Source of the DNA: Paraburkholderia sp. DHOC27
GTDB taxonomy: Bacteria; Pseudomonadota; Gammaproteobacteria; Burkholderiales; Burkholderiaceae
Assembly (NCBI RefSeq): GCF_003429005.1
Contig: NZ_QVQV01000001.1
Location: 675,864-739,863 of the forward strand
DNA: 64,000 nucleotides
Direction of reading: 5' to 3'
Notes under the pieces: generated by a model
What the model was told of the DNA's origin: nothing
The model's database searches: none
What the model saw: the letters and a program-made list of their open reading frames with translations, nothing else
Position numbers and translations under genes: made by a program
Shown: one piece after another, positions 55,715 to 64,000 of the stretch
Position numbering within the stretch: the first letter of the stretch is position 1
Layout: every line of letters starts with the position of its first letter

Positions 55715-56787
55715 GGCACATCTGCTCCTGCAACCCGCGTGTCGGCATGCCTGTCGATAGCGACTTTCGCCTCGACGGAGAGCCCCACACTCAACAACGA
55801 CGCGGCCTGTTGTCCGGGGTTGATCGTGATCTTCACGGGCACGCGCTGAACGATCTTGGTGAAGTTGCCGGTTGCGTTGTCTGGTGCGATAGGCGCAAAA
55901 CTCAAACCAGTTGCTGGCGCAAGGCTATCCACGTGACCCTGAATCACCACACCGGGGAACGTGTCCACCTTGATGCGCACGCTCTGACCGGGGCGCATAT
56001 GCGTAAGCTGATTTTCCTGAAAGTTCGCCACCACGTAGGCTTCGGAAAGCGGCACGATAGCGAGCAGCGGCTCGCCCACCGTCACGTAGGCGCCCACGCG
56101 CACGGAACGTCGCCCCACTTTGCCGTCGATTGGCGCGTGAATCTCCGTATACGAAAGATTGAGTGTGGCCTGTTGAAGTTCGGCTTGCGCATGGGACAAC
56201 GCGCCAGCCGCTTTGGCGCGTTCGGTGCGCAGAATCTCGAGGTTCTGCTCGATGGCCAGCAGCGCGGCGCGGTCGTGCGCCTGCTGTGCGAGTTGTTCGG
56301 CAAGTTCGCTCGACGCGTGCTGTTGCTCCTGCGTGGTGCCCGCTCCTGCCACCGAAAGGTTTTGATAGCGGGCCGCATTTTGACGGGCAAATTCAACGGC
56401 AGCTTCATCCGATTTGAGCGTGGCGCGCGCCTGATCGACCAGCGAGGGTTGCTGGGCAATCTCGGCATCGTAGTTGGACACGGAGGCTTTGCCCGCTTCC
56501 ACGTCGGCCTGAGCGCTTGCCAATGCGGCGCGGAAGTCACGATCGTCGATACGCACCAGCAATTGCCCGGTCTTGACCTGCTGGTTGTCTTCGACGAGCA
56601 CCTCTGAAAGCTGACCCGGTATGCGCGGCGCGACCAGCGTGAAATCGGCTACCACGTAGGCATCATTGGTGGTCTCGTTGTGGGGATCGAAAAGCAACGC
56701 CACGCAGGCCCATACCACGAGGCCGACAATGACGACGCACGCAATGAAGCCCAACGTTTTAAGCCGGGAAGAAGAAGTGGTGGACAT
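55711..56787 (-). CDS. EmrA/HlyD-type membrane fusion protein
   Basis: A 358-residue periplasmic adaptor. An N-terminal membrane anchor (FIACVVIVGLVVWACVALLF) is followed by TNDAYVVADFTLVAPRIPGQ, the usual EmrA-type start of the lipoyl domain, then a coiled-coil hairpin (about 95-210) and NLSYTEIHAPIDGKVGRRSV for the second lipoyl half. It connects the DHA2 transporter to the outer membrane channel. It overlaps the channel gene by 4 bases and lies 12 bases after the transporter. Confidence 0.92.
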   Translation of the reverse strand: MSTTSSSRLKTLGFIACVVIVGLVVWACVALLFDPHNETTNDAYVVADFTLVAPRIPGQLSEVLVEDNQQVKTGQLLVRIDDRDFRAALASAQADVEAGKASVSNYDAEIAQQPSLVDQARATLKSDEAAVEFARQNAARYQNLSVAGAGTTQEQQHASSELAEQLAQQAHDRAALLAIEQNLEILRTERAKAAGALSHAQAELQQATLNLSYTEIHAPIDGKVGRRSVRVGAYVTVGEPLLAIVPLSEAYVVANFQENQLTHMRPGQSVRIKVDTFPGVVIQGHVDSLAPATGLSFAPIAPDNATGNFTKIVQRVPVKITINPGQQAASLLSVGLSVEAKVAIDRHADTRVAGADVP

Positions 56788-56799
56788 AGGTATCGTTGC

Positions 56800-58452
56800 T
56801 CAACGGGACGGAGGGGGCGTAGTGCTCCACGGCGGATAAATGCGCACGGGTAAAAACGGAATCACGAGCAGGAAGACGATGGCAAAGCCGGCCATCACGA
56901 GATAGAGGTCGGCGGAGGTGAGCACTTCCGCCTGTTCATGAATGCGTCGCGCGAGTTCTTCAAAGCCGTGACTTGCTTCGATAGTCTGGCCACCGGCAAA
57001 CGGGTTGTTGCCCAGATGCTGCACGAGCGGTGTGTTACCGAGGCGATCCACCAGCATGGCCGAATGAAAATGCTCGCGAGCGGTGCCGACGCCTTCGAGA
57101 ATGGCGGTGGCCACCGCTGCGGAAAATGTCTTCACCGTGTTGAACATCGCGGAGGCAAACGGTCCTTCCGTGGGCGGTAGACCGGTCGTGACACCCATCA
57201 GGATTCCGATGATGACCATGGGTTGCGCGAGAATCTGCAGCGACTGAAGCCAGTAAAAGTTTTCGCGCACCCACTCGGACTCCATGAAACTTCCCATCAG
57301 GCACGTCGCAGCCATCAGACAAAGGCCGAACGCCATCACCCAGCGGTGGTCGATCCACTTGAGATTGAGAACAGCGGCGGTTAGCGGCAGCGATATCAAA
57401 AGTGGTGCGGCCACCAGCAAAAACATCGGCGAGGTCTGAAGCGGCCGGTAGTCGTGAATGTGAGCAAGAAACTGGCTAGGTATGGCGGCAATGCCCACCA
57501 GCAGAACGACGGCGCAGAAGAGCGTCATGAGTCCGTGCGTGAAGTTTCTGCGGGCCAGCAGTCTGAGCCCGAAAAAGGGCAGGGGATGAAACCACTCGTT
57601 GATCAGAAAGGCCACGAGCAACACCGTCCCCGCTGCGAACAGCACGCAGATAAAAGGGGATCTCAGCCAGTCGAGCCGGTCGGCCTGCAAAAGGGCAATC
57701 ACCAGCATGGAAACGGCCGGATAGCCCAGCACGAGCCCGCGCCAGTTGAACTGGCGAAACCGTTCGAGCTTGAGCGGCTCCGAGGGAAGCCCCGCGTAGA
57801 TCGCGACGCAACTCAACAGGCCAAGCGGCAGGATTTGCCAGAACGCCACTTGCCAGCCGACGTACTCGGTCCATAACGCTGCGAGCGGCGTGCCGAGCGC
57901 GGGGCCGAAGGTCGCGGTGCCCGCGTAGCCGGCGAGTCCGTATAGCTTGATTCTGGGCGGCAGGTAGCGAAGCGCGACGATGATCACCATGGGCGGCAGA
58001 CAGCCACCGGAGATGCCCTGCAGGATACGCAAGACGTATAGGCTCAGCAGGTTTGGCGACAACGGGCAGAGGAATCCAAACAATAGCGTGGCCAGTACTG
58101 CGCCGATCGCAAATCGCTTCAATGTGAACGTGATGCCGAACCAGGGCGCGAATATCATCGTGGCGACATTGGCCGCCTCGAAAAGTGCGGTCACCCAGGT
58201 GCCGTCGTCGTTGCCAATGGAGAGGGCGCCGCGAATATCCATCAACGCAATGGCAGTGACGTTTTCGTTCAGGATAGCCATGAGCGAAGCGAACAGCATG
58301 CCGATCAAGCCAATAGCCAGACGAAGTGGCAATTCAGGCTCTTTGGGTGCCGGTTGCAACGGGGTTCCTGCTTCGGGTGCTGGAGCCGGTGCTGGCGTCT
58401 GCGCGAGCGTGCGATCTTCGGTTCCGTCTTTCTCTGGCTTGGCGGTATTCAT
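56800..58452 (-). CDS. DHA2-family MFS drug transporter (EmrB-like)
   Basis: A 550-residue transporter with about 14 membrane segments. After a Pro/Ala-rich cytoplasmic leader of ~45 residues the first helix reads LAIGLIGMLFASLMAILNEN, and the motif-C region GTATFGPALGTPLAALWTE marks an antiporter. DHA2 pumps with EmrA and TolC partners export hydrophobic toxins. I choose ATG 58452 (MNTAKPEKDG); the frame continues upstream to a GTG at 58533. It is the first gene of a three-gene operon; a regulator is not adjacent. Confidence 0.9.
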   Translation of the reverse strand: MNTAKPEKDGTEDRTLAQTPAPAPAPEAGTPLQPAPKEPELPLRLAIGLIGMLFASLMAILNENVTAIALMDIRGALSIGNDDGTWVTALFEAANVATMIFAPWFGITFTLKRFAIGAVLATLLFGFLCPLSPNLLSLYVLRILQGISGGCLPPMVIIVALRYLPPRIKLYGLAGYAGTATFGPALGTPLAALWTEYVGWQVAFWQILPLGLLSCVAIYAGLPSEPLKLERFRQFNWRGLVLGYPAVSMLVIALLQADRLDWLRSPFICVLFAAGTVLLVAFLINEWFHPLPFFGLRLLARRNFTHGLMTLFCAVVLLVGIAAIPSQFLAHIHDYRPLQTSPMFLLVAAPLLISLPLTAAVLNLKWIDHRWVMAFGLCLMAATCLMGSFMESEWVRENFYWLQSLQILAQPMVIIGILMGVTTGLPPTEGPFASAMFNTVKTFSAAVATAILEGVGTAREHFHSAMLVDRLGNTPLVQHLGNNPFAGGQTIEASHGFEELARRIHEQAEVLTSADLYLVMAGFAIVFLLVIPFLPVRIYPPWSTTPPPSR

Positions 58453-58888
58453 GAGTGTCCGCAAGGCTACGAGTGTCGATTGGGGTAATGAACTGGGCGG
58501 TCTCTCTCGCCTGCGCAGTGCCTGGGAAAGCACGTGGCGGGCGCTTTCCCATAGTGATACGAATCAATTCAGTGAGGGATCGCCGACGCGCGATGGATTG
58601 AGTTCATATTAGAAGACGGGTCCGCTTCTTGCAGCCAACAAAGGCCGCGTATCTATCGGTTCCATTCACAAATCATCCTGTGCCGCGGCACGCATGCGAG
58701 GACGATCGCTGTACCCGGAAAGAGTCTTTTTCCATTCAGCTAATAGCCGCGACAGGGATCGAAAAGCGCGTGACGCGTTGCCGGCTGGTTTAACCGCGAG
58801 TGCGTACAATCGTAGCCACGATGCTGCTAGCAACGGATGGTGGGTAGCGGCTGCTCTAATCAGATGTGATCGACGGGAGATGTGACAA
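58453..58888. other. Gap between efflux operon and 66-residue protein gene
   Basis: 436 bases with the divergent promoters of the efflux operon and the small protein gene. I find no convincing gene or repeat and no clear operator. Confidence 0.5.
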
Positions 58889-59089
58889 GTGAAATTCTCG
58901 ATTAACAACGATATCCGCCCAGACGATGTGTCGAAGATCGAACGGGCGATGAAGAGCGTGGATGCCGACGCCAAGGTCGATGTCGACCTGGATACGAGGA
59001 CGGTGAGCGTAGATTCATGGCTCATGCCGGAAGAGTTTTTTGTCGCTTTCGACGACGAGAACCTGGAAGCCAGCATTCTCGAAGCCTGA
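58889..59089 (+). CDS. Small ferredoxin-like-fold (HMA-like) protein
   Basis: A 66-residue acidic protein beginning MKFSINNDIRPDDVSKIERA and continuing to a centre with VDVDLDTRTVSVDS, then LMPEEFFVAFDDENLEASIL. The predicted beta-alpha-beta-beta-alpha-beta order and the V-V-D pattern match heavy-metal-associated domain proteins, but the metal-binding CxxC is missing. It starts with GTG at 58889 after GGGAGA 8 bases upstream. Its stop codon abuts a perfect terminator hairpin. Function unknown; similar small proteins are common in Burkholderia. Confidence 0.8.
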   Translation: MKFSINNDIRPDDVSKIERAMKSVDADAKVDVDLDTRTVSVDSWLMPEEFFVAFDDENLEASILEA

Positions 59090-59121
59090 AAACGGTGGCG
59101 GCATCCGTGCCGCCACCGTTT
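59090..59121 (+). terminator. Terminator of the 66-residue protein gene
   Basis: AAACGGTGGCGGCA (59090-59103) pairs perfectly over 14 bases with TGCCGCCACCGTTT (59108-59121) around a TCCG loop. It begins at the base after the stop codon. Confidence 0.88.
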
Positions 59122-59432
59122 CTATTGTGAAGCTCTCTTCACTTTAGATAATAAGGACGCCTACGGGTCTATGAGTGCTGAAAGTTTTCATTGTCATGCG
59201 AAAGAGAAAACACTGTTCCTGAAGCCGTGCAGATCCATTTCATGTCCTTGAGCATGGCCCAAATCGCGCCCCGATTGGCCCGCCATCGCGCTATCTGCGT
59301 ATTCCCGTTGCTGCATCGACTATCTATTCTTTAAGTCATGAATGCGGCATGGCGCGTCGAACGCCAGCGCACCGGGAATGCTCGCGTGTGGGACCGGAAT
59401 CGGACCCAACGCCAATCGAGGACAGAATCATC
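59122..59432 (+). other. Leader region upstream of the E1 gene
   Basis: 311 bases of lower GC at first (59120-59220). A 31-codon frame starts at ATG 59338 and its TGA overlaps the E1 start codon (ATGATG at 59433), with no visible ribosome binding site. It might be a leader peptide or chance. I see no other gene here. Confidence 0.4.
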
Positions 59433-62261
59433 ATGATGATGCAAAACCGCCAAAGTTCCTTCCTGTTCGGAGGGAACGCTCCCTATGTCGAGGAGCAATA
59501 CGAGCTGTATCTGACCGACCCGGCATCGGTCGAAGCGGAATGGCGCGCCTACTTCGACGCCTTGCGCGAGACGCCTGCCATTGACGGCAGCGACCGCGAT
59601 GACGAACCGCATGCGCCGGTCGTCTCCACCTTCCGTGAACTCACGCGGCAGCCACGTATCGCCGCAGTCGCTCGCGATGACGGACTTGCCATCGCCAGAA
59701 AGCAGGTGGCCGTGCAGTCGTTAATTGTCGCGTTTCGCATGGTCGGTACGCGTACAGCCAATCTTGACCCGCTGATGTGGTCGCCGCCACGCGCATTGGT
59801 CGAACTCACGCCTGCGTTTTATGGCTTGACGCCAGCCGATATGGCCACGCAGTTCAGCACGGCAGACACGTTCCTATTTGACGAGGATGCCACACTCCGC
59901 GAAATCGTCGCGGCGCTCGAAAAAACCTACACCGGCACGCTGGGTGCGGAGTTCATGCATCTGACCGATGCCGGCGAACGGCGTTGGTGGCAGATGCGGC
60001 TCGAGTCCACGCGTGCGAAGCCGGCATTTTCGGTCGCGGAGAAAAAGCGGATTCTCGAGCGCCTGAGCGCCGCGGAGGGTCTGGAAAAGTATCTGCACAC
60101 ACGTTATGTGGGGCAAAAGCGCTTCTCGCTGGAAGGTGGAGAATCGCTGATCGTGCTGCTGGACGAATTGGTGCGCTATGGCGCGACAAAGAAAATCGGC
60201 ACAGTGGTGATGGGCATGGCGCACCGCGGCCGTCTGAATGTGCTGGTGAACATTGCGGGCAAACCGATTCGCGCGCTGTTCGACGAGTTCGAAGGCAAGA
60301 TCGACAATCCTCTGCCCGCCGGAGATGTGAAATACCACAAGGGCTACAGCAGCGTAACGCAAACGGATGACGGGCCGGTCGAGGTGCTGCTGGCCTTCAA
60401 TCCGTCGCACCTGGAAATCGTCAATCCTGTCGTGCAGGGTATGGCACGAGCAAAAGGAGACCTTGCAGGCACGGGGGACGGCCGCGATGTACTGCCCGTC
60501 GAGATTCACGGCGACGCGGCCATGTCGGGTCAGGGCGTGGTGATGGAAACCTTGAGCCTTTCCTATACGCGAGGTCATGGCACGGGCGGCACCGTTCATG
60601 TGGTCGTCAACAACCAGATCGGTTTTACCACTTCAGATCCACGCGATACACGCTCCACGTTCTACACCACCGACATCGCAAAGATGATCGAGGCGCCGGT
60701 TTTGCACGTCAATGGCGACGACCCGGAAGCGGTGGCGATGGCGGTGCAGCTTGCGCTCGACTATCGCGCGGCATTCAATCGCAGTGTCGTGATCGACCTG
60801 GTGTGCTTCCGCAAATACGGGCATCAGGAGCAGGACACGCCGGGTATCACGCAGCCGCTTATGTATCGCGCGATCGCCAATCACCCAGGAACACGGGCTT
60901 TGTACGCACAACGTCTGATCGAGGAACACGTGGTGACGGCCGCCGAGGCCGAGCGCTATGTCAGTGCAACGCGCGATGGCTTCGAGCGGGCGCGCCAGGT
61001 CGAAGCACCGGTTGCCGCTGCTACGCAGGAAATCCCATCATGGCCGCAGTTTCTCGACGACTATGCCGGACCCAGGCAATATGGTGCCGCACCAATGGCG
61101 CAGCTAAAGAATCTGGCGCAACAGATCACCACCGTTCCGGATGGGTATGAACTTCACCCGCTGGTCGGCAAGGTCATCTCCTCGCGACGGGAGATGGCGG
61201 GGGGAGAGCGTCCGCTCGATTGGGGCATGGGCGAACACCTGGCTTTCGCGTCGTTGCTGGAGGCTGGCGTCGACGTGCGCCTGAGTGGTCAGGACAGTGC
61301 GCGAGGCACATTCAGCCACCGTCACGCCGTTCTGCACAATCAGAAGCGCACGGACCGCACGGAAGGTGTGTACGTTCCGCTACATCACGTGGATAACGCG
61401 CGGGGTCGCTTTAGCGTGACCAACTCCATTCTCTCCGAGGCCGCGGTGCTGGGCTTCGAGTACGGTTATTCGACCGTCCACCAAAACGCGCTCGTGGTGT
61501 GGGAAGCGCAGTACGGTGACTTTGCGAATGGCGCGCAGGTGGTGATCGACCAGTTCATCGCAGCGGGCGCGGCCAAGTGGGGGCAACTCAGCGGACTGAC
61601 GTTGTTCCTGCCGCATGGGCAGGATGGGCAAGGGCCGGAGCACGCATCGGCGCGGCTCGAACGTTATCTGCAACTGTGTGCCCAGCAGAACATGCGGGTC
61701 GTGCAACCCACCACGCCCGCGCAGATGTTCCATTTGCTACGGATGCAGGCTACTGTGTTCGAGCGTCGCCCACTTGTGGTGATGACGCCGAAGTCGCTGT
61801 TGCGTCATCCCGAAGCGGTCAGCACGTTCAACGAGCTCGCCACCGGCGCGTTTCGTGAAATTCTCGCTGACACACCGGTTGATCCGTCACGCGAGGCAAA
61901 TGTCGAGCGCGTTATCGTCTCATCGGGCAAGGTCTATTTCGATCTGCTCGAACATCGTCGCACATCCGGCGCCGTGGATGTGGCGCTGATCCGCATCGAA
62001 CAGTTGTATCCGTTTCCCGCGCAGCAACTGGCGGCTCAATTCGCGCGCTATCCGGATCTGAGGACAGTGATCTGGTGTCAGGAGGAATCGCAGAATCAGG
62101 GTGCGTGGAGTTTTGTCGAACCGCAGTTGCGTGAAATCGTGCCATCTTCCGCGCGGTTGCAGTATGCGGGTCCGGCAGCGTCGGCTTCGACCGCGCCCGG
62201 TTATCACGCGGCGCACACGGCAAGGCAGGCGGCGCTACTATCGAGTGCGTTCGCTGACTGA
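59433..62261 (+). CDS. 2-oxoglutarate dehydrogenase E1-type ThDP enzyme, stand-alone copy
   Basis: A 942-residue homologue of SucA. The N-terminal E2-binding segment (FLFGGNAPYVEEQYELYLTD) is present. ThDP and catalytic sites are intact: GMAHRGRLNVLVN near residue 265, GDAAMSGQGVVMET near 360, SGQDSARGTFSHRHAVLHNQ near 615. I choose ATG 59433, with GAGGA shortly before it. In a TCA-cycle operon sucA is followed by sucB and lpd; here neither is present, so this looks like a second copy. It may borrow E2 and E3, or work alone as a 2-oxoglutarate decarboxylase or carboligase. The ThDP enzyme that follows supports a separate role. Confidence 0.88.
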   Translation: MMMQNRQSSFLFGGNAPYVEEQYELYLTDPASVEAEWRAYFDALRETPAIDGSDRDDEPHAPVVSTFRELTRQPRIAAVARDDGLAIARKQVAVQSLIVAFRMVGTRTANLDPLMWSPPRALVELTPAFYGLTPADMATQFSTADTFLFDEDATLREIVAALEKTYTGTLGAEFMHLTDAGERRWWQMRLESTRAKPAFSVAEKKRILERLSAAEGLEKYLHTRYVGQKRFSLEGGESLIVLLDELVRYGATKKIGTVVMGMAHRGRLNVLVNIAGKPIRALFDEFEGKIDNPLPAGDVKYHKGYSSVTQTDDGPVEVLLAFNPSHLEIVNPVVQGMARAKGDLAGTGDGRDVLPVEIHGDAAMSGQGVVMETLSLSYTRGHGTGGTVHVVVNNQIGFTTSDPRDTRSTFYTTDIAKMIEAPVLHVNGDDPEAVAMAVQLALDYRAAFNRSVVIDLVCFRKYGHQEQDTPGITQPLMYRAIANHPGTRALYAQRLIEEHVVTAAEAERYVSATRDGFERARQVEAPVAAATQEIPSWPQFLDDYAGPRQYGAAPMAQLKNLAQQITTVPDGYELHPLVGKVISSRREMAGGERPLDWGMGEHLAFASLLEAGVDVRLSGQDSARGTFSHRHAVLHNQKRTDRTEGVYVPLHHVDNARGRFSVTNSILSEAAVLGFEYGYSTVHQNALVVWEAQYGDFANGAQVVIDQFIAAGAAKWGQLSGLTLFLPHGQDGQGPEHASARLERYLQLCAQQNMRVVQPTTPAQMFHLLRMQATVFERRPLVVMTPKSLLRHPEAVSTFNELATGAFREILADTPVDPSREANVERVIVSSGKVYFDLLEHRRTSGAVDVALIRIEQLYPFPAQQLAAQFARYPDLRTVIWCQEESQNQGAWSFVEPQLREIVPSSARLQYAGPAASASTAPGYHAAHTARQAALLSSAFAD

Positions 62262-62663
62262 TAGCGCGTAGGTAGTGCAAGGAGCACGGTGTGCGAAACC
62301 TGCGCCGTTCGGGAACGAATGAGTTGCCCGCGCGGCGTTGGCTTCGCGTGTGCATGGTCTACCAGCGTGGTTCGCTCATAGGGTCGCTCATGGCCCATAG
62401 GCCAACCATGTTGGCCCACGAAAGACCTTCTTCGCAAGCACGCACAGCGGCAATCATTGTCAGAATGAACAGAGCCATTTCTCACGATTCATCCAGATGC
62501 ACATCAAAAACGTGCTGAACGCGCAGTGCCGACAACGGCGAACCCGTTAGCGCGCGCGCCCGCAAGCTGGTACGGAACATACGCTGTTCTCGAGTTGGAA
62601 GGGAAATTGTCCTTTGATTGTGGCCGCTGACATCGCCAGCGCCTATTTCCATACGAGCCAGCC
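62262..62663 (+). other. Gap between the two ThDP enzyme genes
   Basis: 402 bases. GGCCAAC-cat-GTTGGCC at 62400-62416 is a small dyad. A 75-codon Arg-rich frame from GTG 62291 has AAGGAG upstream but no family resemblance; I do not call it. No clear terminator or promoter was identified, so the two genes may or may not share a transcript. Confidence 0.45.
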
Positions 62664-64000
62664 ATGACCCAACACCCATCCACGGCGTTAGCAGCGCTTC
62701 TTCCAGCCTCATCTAACGGCGAATTGATGTCAGGTGCCGACATCATTCTGCGCGTACTCAGCGAACAGGGCGTCGACACCGTTTTCGGCTATAGCGGCGG
62801 TGCGATTCTGCCCACCTATGACGCCGTATTTCGTTTCAACGAAATGCATGCCGCCCATCCTGAACGCCAGATCAACCTCGTGGTTCCTGCCAACGAGCAG
62901 ACGGCTGGCTTCATGGCAGCGGGTTACGCACGCGCCAGCGGAAAGGTGGGCGTGTTCATGGTGACGTCTGGCCCCGGCGCCACCAACGCCGTCACACCCA
63001 TTGCCGACTGCAATGGAGATTCGGTTCCAGTGGTGATGATCAGCGGACAGGTGCCCCGCGCTGCGATTGGTAGCGACGCCTTCCAGGAAGCGCCGGTTTT
63101 CAACATCATGTCGGCCTGCGCAAAACAGGTCTTTCTGGTGACCGATCCGGAAAAGCTGGAACAGACGCTGCGCACCGCATTCGAAGTTGCGCGCACGGGG
63201 CGGCCTGGTCCAGTGGTGGTGGATGTGCCGAAGGACATCCAGAACTGGACGGGGACTTACCGTGGACACGGTACGCTCGAATATCGCGGCTATTCCGACC
63301 GGCTCCGCAAGGTAGCGAAAGGTGCGCGACTCGAAGACGACAAGCGCAGCGAGTTTTTCCATTTGCTCACAGAAAGCCGGCGACCGTTGCTTTACGTGGG
63401 CGGTGGCATCATCACCGGCGGTGCGACTGCGGAGTTGCGTCAGTTTGCCGAGCGCTATCGCATTCCTGTCGTGACGTCGCTGATGGGTCTTGGCACCATT
63501 TCCGTCAAACACCCGCTCGGGGTCGGCATGCTGGGCATGCACGGCTCGGCGTGTGCGAATTACGCGGTGGAAGATTGCGACTTCCTGATTGCTGTGGGCG
63601 CGCGTTTCGACGATCGCGTCGCCGGTGGTCGTCCGCATGCTTTTGCGCCGAATGCGCGACACGTTGCCCACATCGACATCGACGAGGCGGAGATCAACAA
63701 GGTCAAGCGCGCAGACTGGGCACATATTGGCGATGCGAAAGACGCCTTGCTTTCGCTGATGCAGCACGGAAGTGAGGTCGAGGCACCAGACGCGTGGTTC
63801 GACCACGTCCAGGCGCTGAAGCGGGTTCACGGCATGAACTACGACCGCAATAGCCCGCTGATCCAGCCGCAATACGTGGTCGAGAAGCTCAGTGAAATTA
63901 CCGGCGGACGCGCGATCATCACCACAGGTGTGGGGCAGCATCAAATGTGGGCCGCGCAATTCTTCGATTTTGTCGAGCCGCGTAGTTTCTTGACCTCGGG
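62664..64000 (+). CDS. Acetolactate-synthase-family ThDP enzyme, 3' end cut by window
   Basis: The first ~445 residues of an enzyme of the acetolactate synthase large-subunit family. The catalytic Glu lies in PANEQTAGFMAAGYAR near residue 78, followed by TSGPGATNAVTPIADCN near 108, the central domain (LLYVGGGIITGGATAEL) and the start of the ThDP-binding domain (TGVGQHQMWAAQFF) at the window edge. Differences from typical IlvB are visible: YSGGAILP instead of YPGGA, and Asn instead of His before the EQ. No small subunit is in view. Acetolactate synthesis, 2-oxo-acid decarboxylation or another carboligation are all possible. Confidence 0.87.
   Translation, partial: MTQHPSTALAALLPASSNGELMSGADIILRVLSEQGVDTVFGYSGGAILPTYDAVFRFNEMHAAHPERQINLVVPANEQTAGFMAAGYARASGKVGVFMVTSGPGATNAVTPIADCNGDSVPVVMISGQVPRAAIGSDAFQEAPVFNIMSACAKQVFLVTDPEKLEQTLRTAFEVARTGRPGPVVVDVPKDIQNWTGTYRGHGTLEYRGYSDRLRKVAKGARLEDDKRSEFFHLLTESRRPLLYVGGGIITGGATAELRQFAERYRIPVVTSLMGLGTISVKHPLGVGMLGMHGSACANYAVEDCDFLIAVGARFDDRVAGGRPHAFAPNARHVAHIDIDEAEINKVKRADWAHIGDAKDALLSLMQHGSEVEAPDAWFDHVQALKRVHGMNYDRNSPLIQPQYVVEKLSEITGGRAIITTGVGQHQMWAAQFFDFVEPRSFLTS

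Overview
The window is high-GC chromosomal DNA from a member of the Burkholderiaceae, most likely Paraburkholderia or a close relative. This rests on gene content and order: a rpsU-yqeY-dnaG-rpoD block next to tsaD, an xseB-ispA-dxs-folE2 block, a type II homoserine kinase beside a BPSS1780-type membrane protein, and several families typical of this group (DUF3563, DUF2782, DUF3331, DUF4148). There are no rRNA genes, CRISPR arrays, insertion sequences or integrases. Both edges cut genes: an esterase on the left and a thiamine-diphosphate (ThDP) enzyme on the right.

From 1 to about 31.3 kb the content is conserved housekeeping: PHB-depolymerase-type esterase, a DUF3563 gene with a near-ideal sigma-70 promoter, photolyase, a TPR/glycosyltransferase fusion, thrB, AMP nucleosidase, a two-gene chromate transporter, a LOG-family nucleotide enzyme divergent from polA, type II NADH dehydrogenase, dienelactone hydrolase, mercaptopyruvate-type sulfurtransferase, a Rieske oxygenase, the isoprenoid block xseB-ispA-dxs, folE2, tsaD, a BaiN-type flavoprotein, and the rpsU-yqeY-dnaG-rpoD block. 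rpoD is followed by two terminators and an unusual 88-nt tRNA gene with a CAU anticodon and a class II-type long variable arm.

From about 31.4 to 58.9 kb the content is accessory and regulatory. It opens with an 1842-residue kinase-like/ATPase/GAF/PAS/histidine kinase facing two response regulators. A membrane protein and a 42-residue peptide with a very good ribosome binding site follow, then stress and redox enzymes (PfpI-like, luciferase-like, DsbA-like, MmgE/PrpD-like) with LysR regulators. An OhrR-type MarR regulator has a 12-bp palindrome, ATCGTATGCGAT, inside its promoter. The same word recurs about 4 kb away, with two close variants, in front of a DUF4148/VOC/epoxide-hydrolase cluster that diverges from a short-chain dehydrogenase; I infer a small electrophile or peroxide-responsive regulon. 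An EmrAB-TolC-type efflux operon closes the region.

From about 58.9 kb to the end are a 66-residue ferredoxin-like protein, a 2-oxoglutarate dehydrogenase E1 with no E2 or E3 beside it, and an acetolactate-synthase-family protein cut by the window edge. The pairing of two ThDP enzymes suggests a 2-oxo-acid pathway other than the TCA complex. The points I consider most worth testing are the class II-like CAU tRNA, the shared palindrome regulon, the Cys-ended 42-residue peptide, the long inverted repeat between dxs and folE2, and the ThDP enzyme pair.
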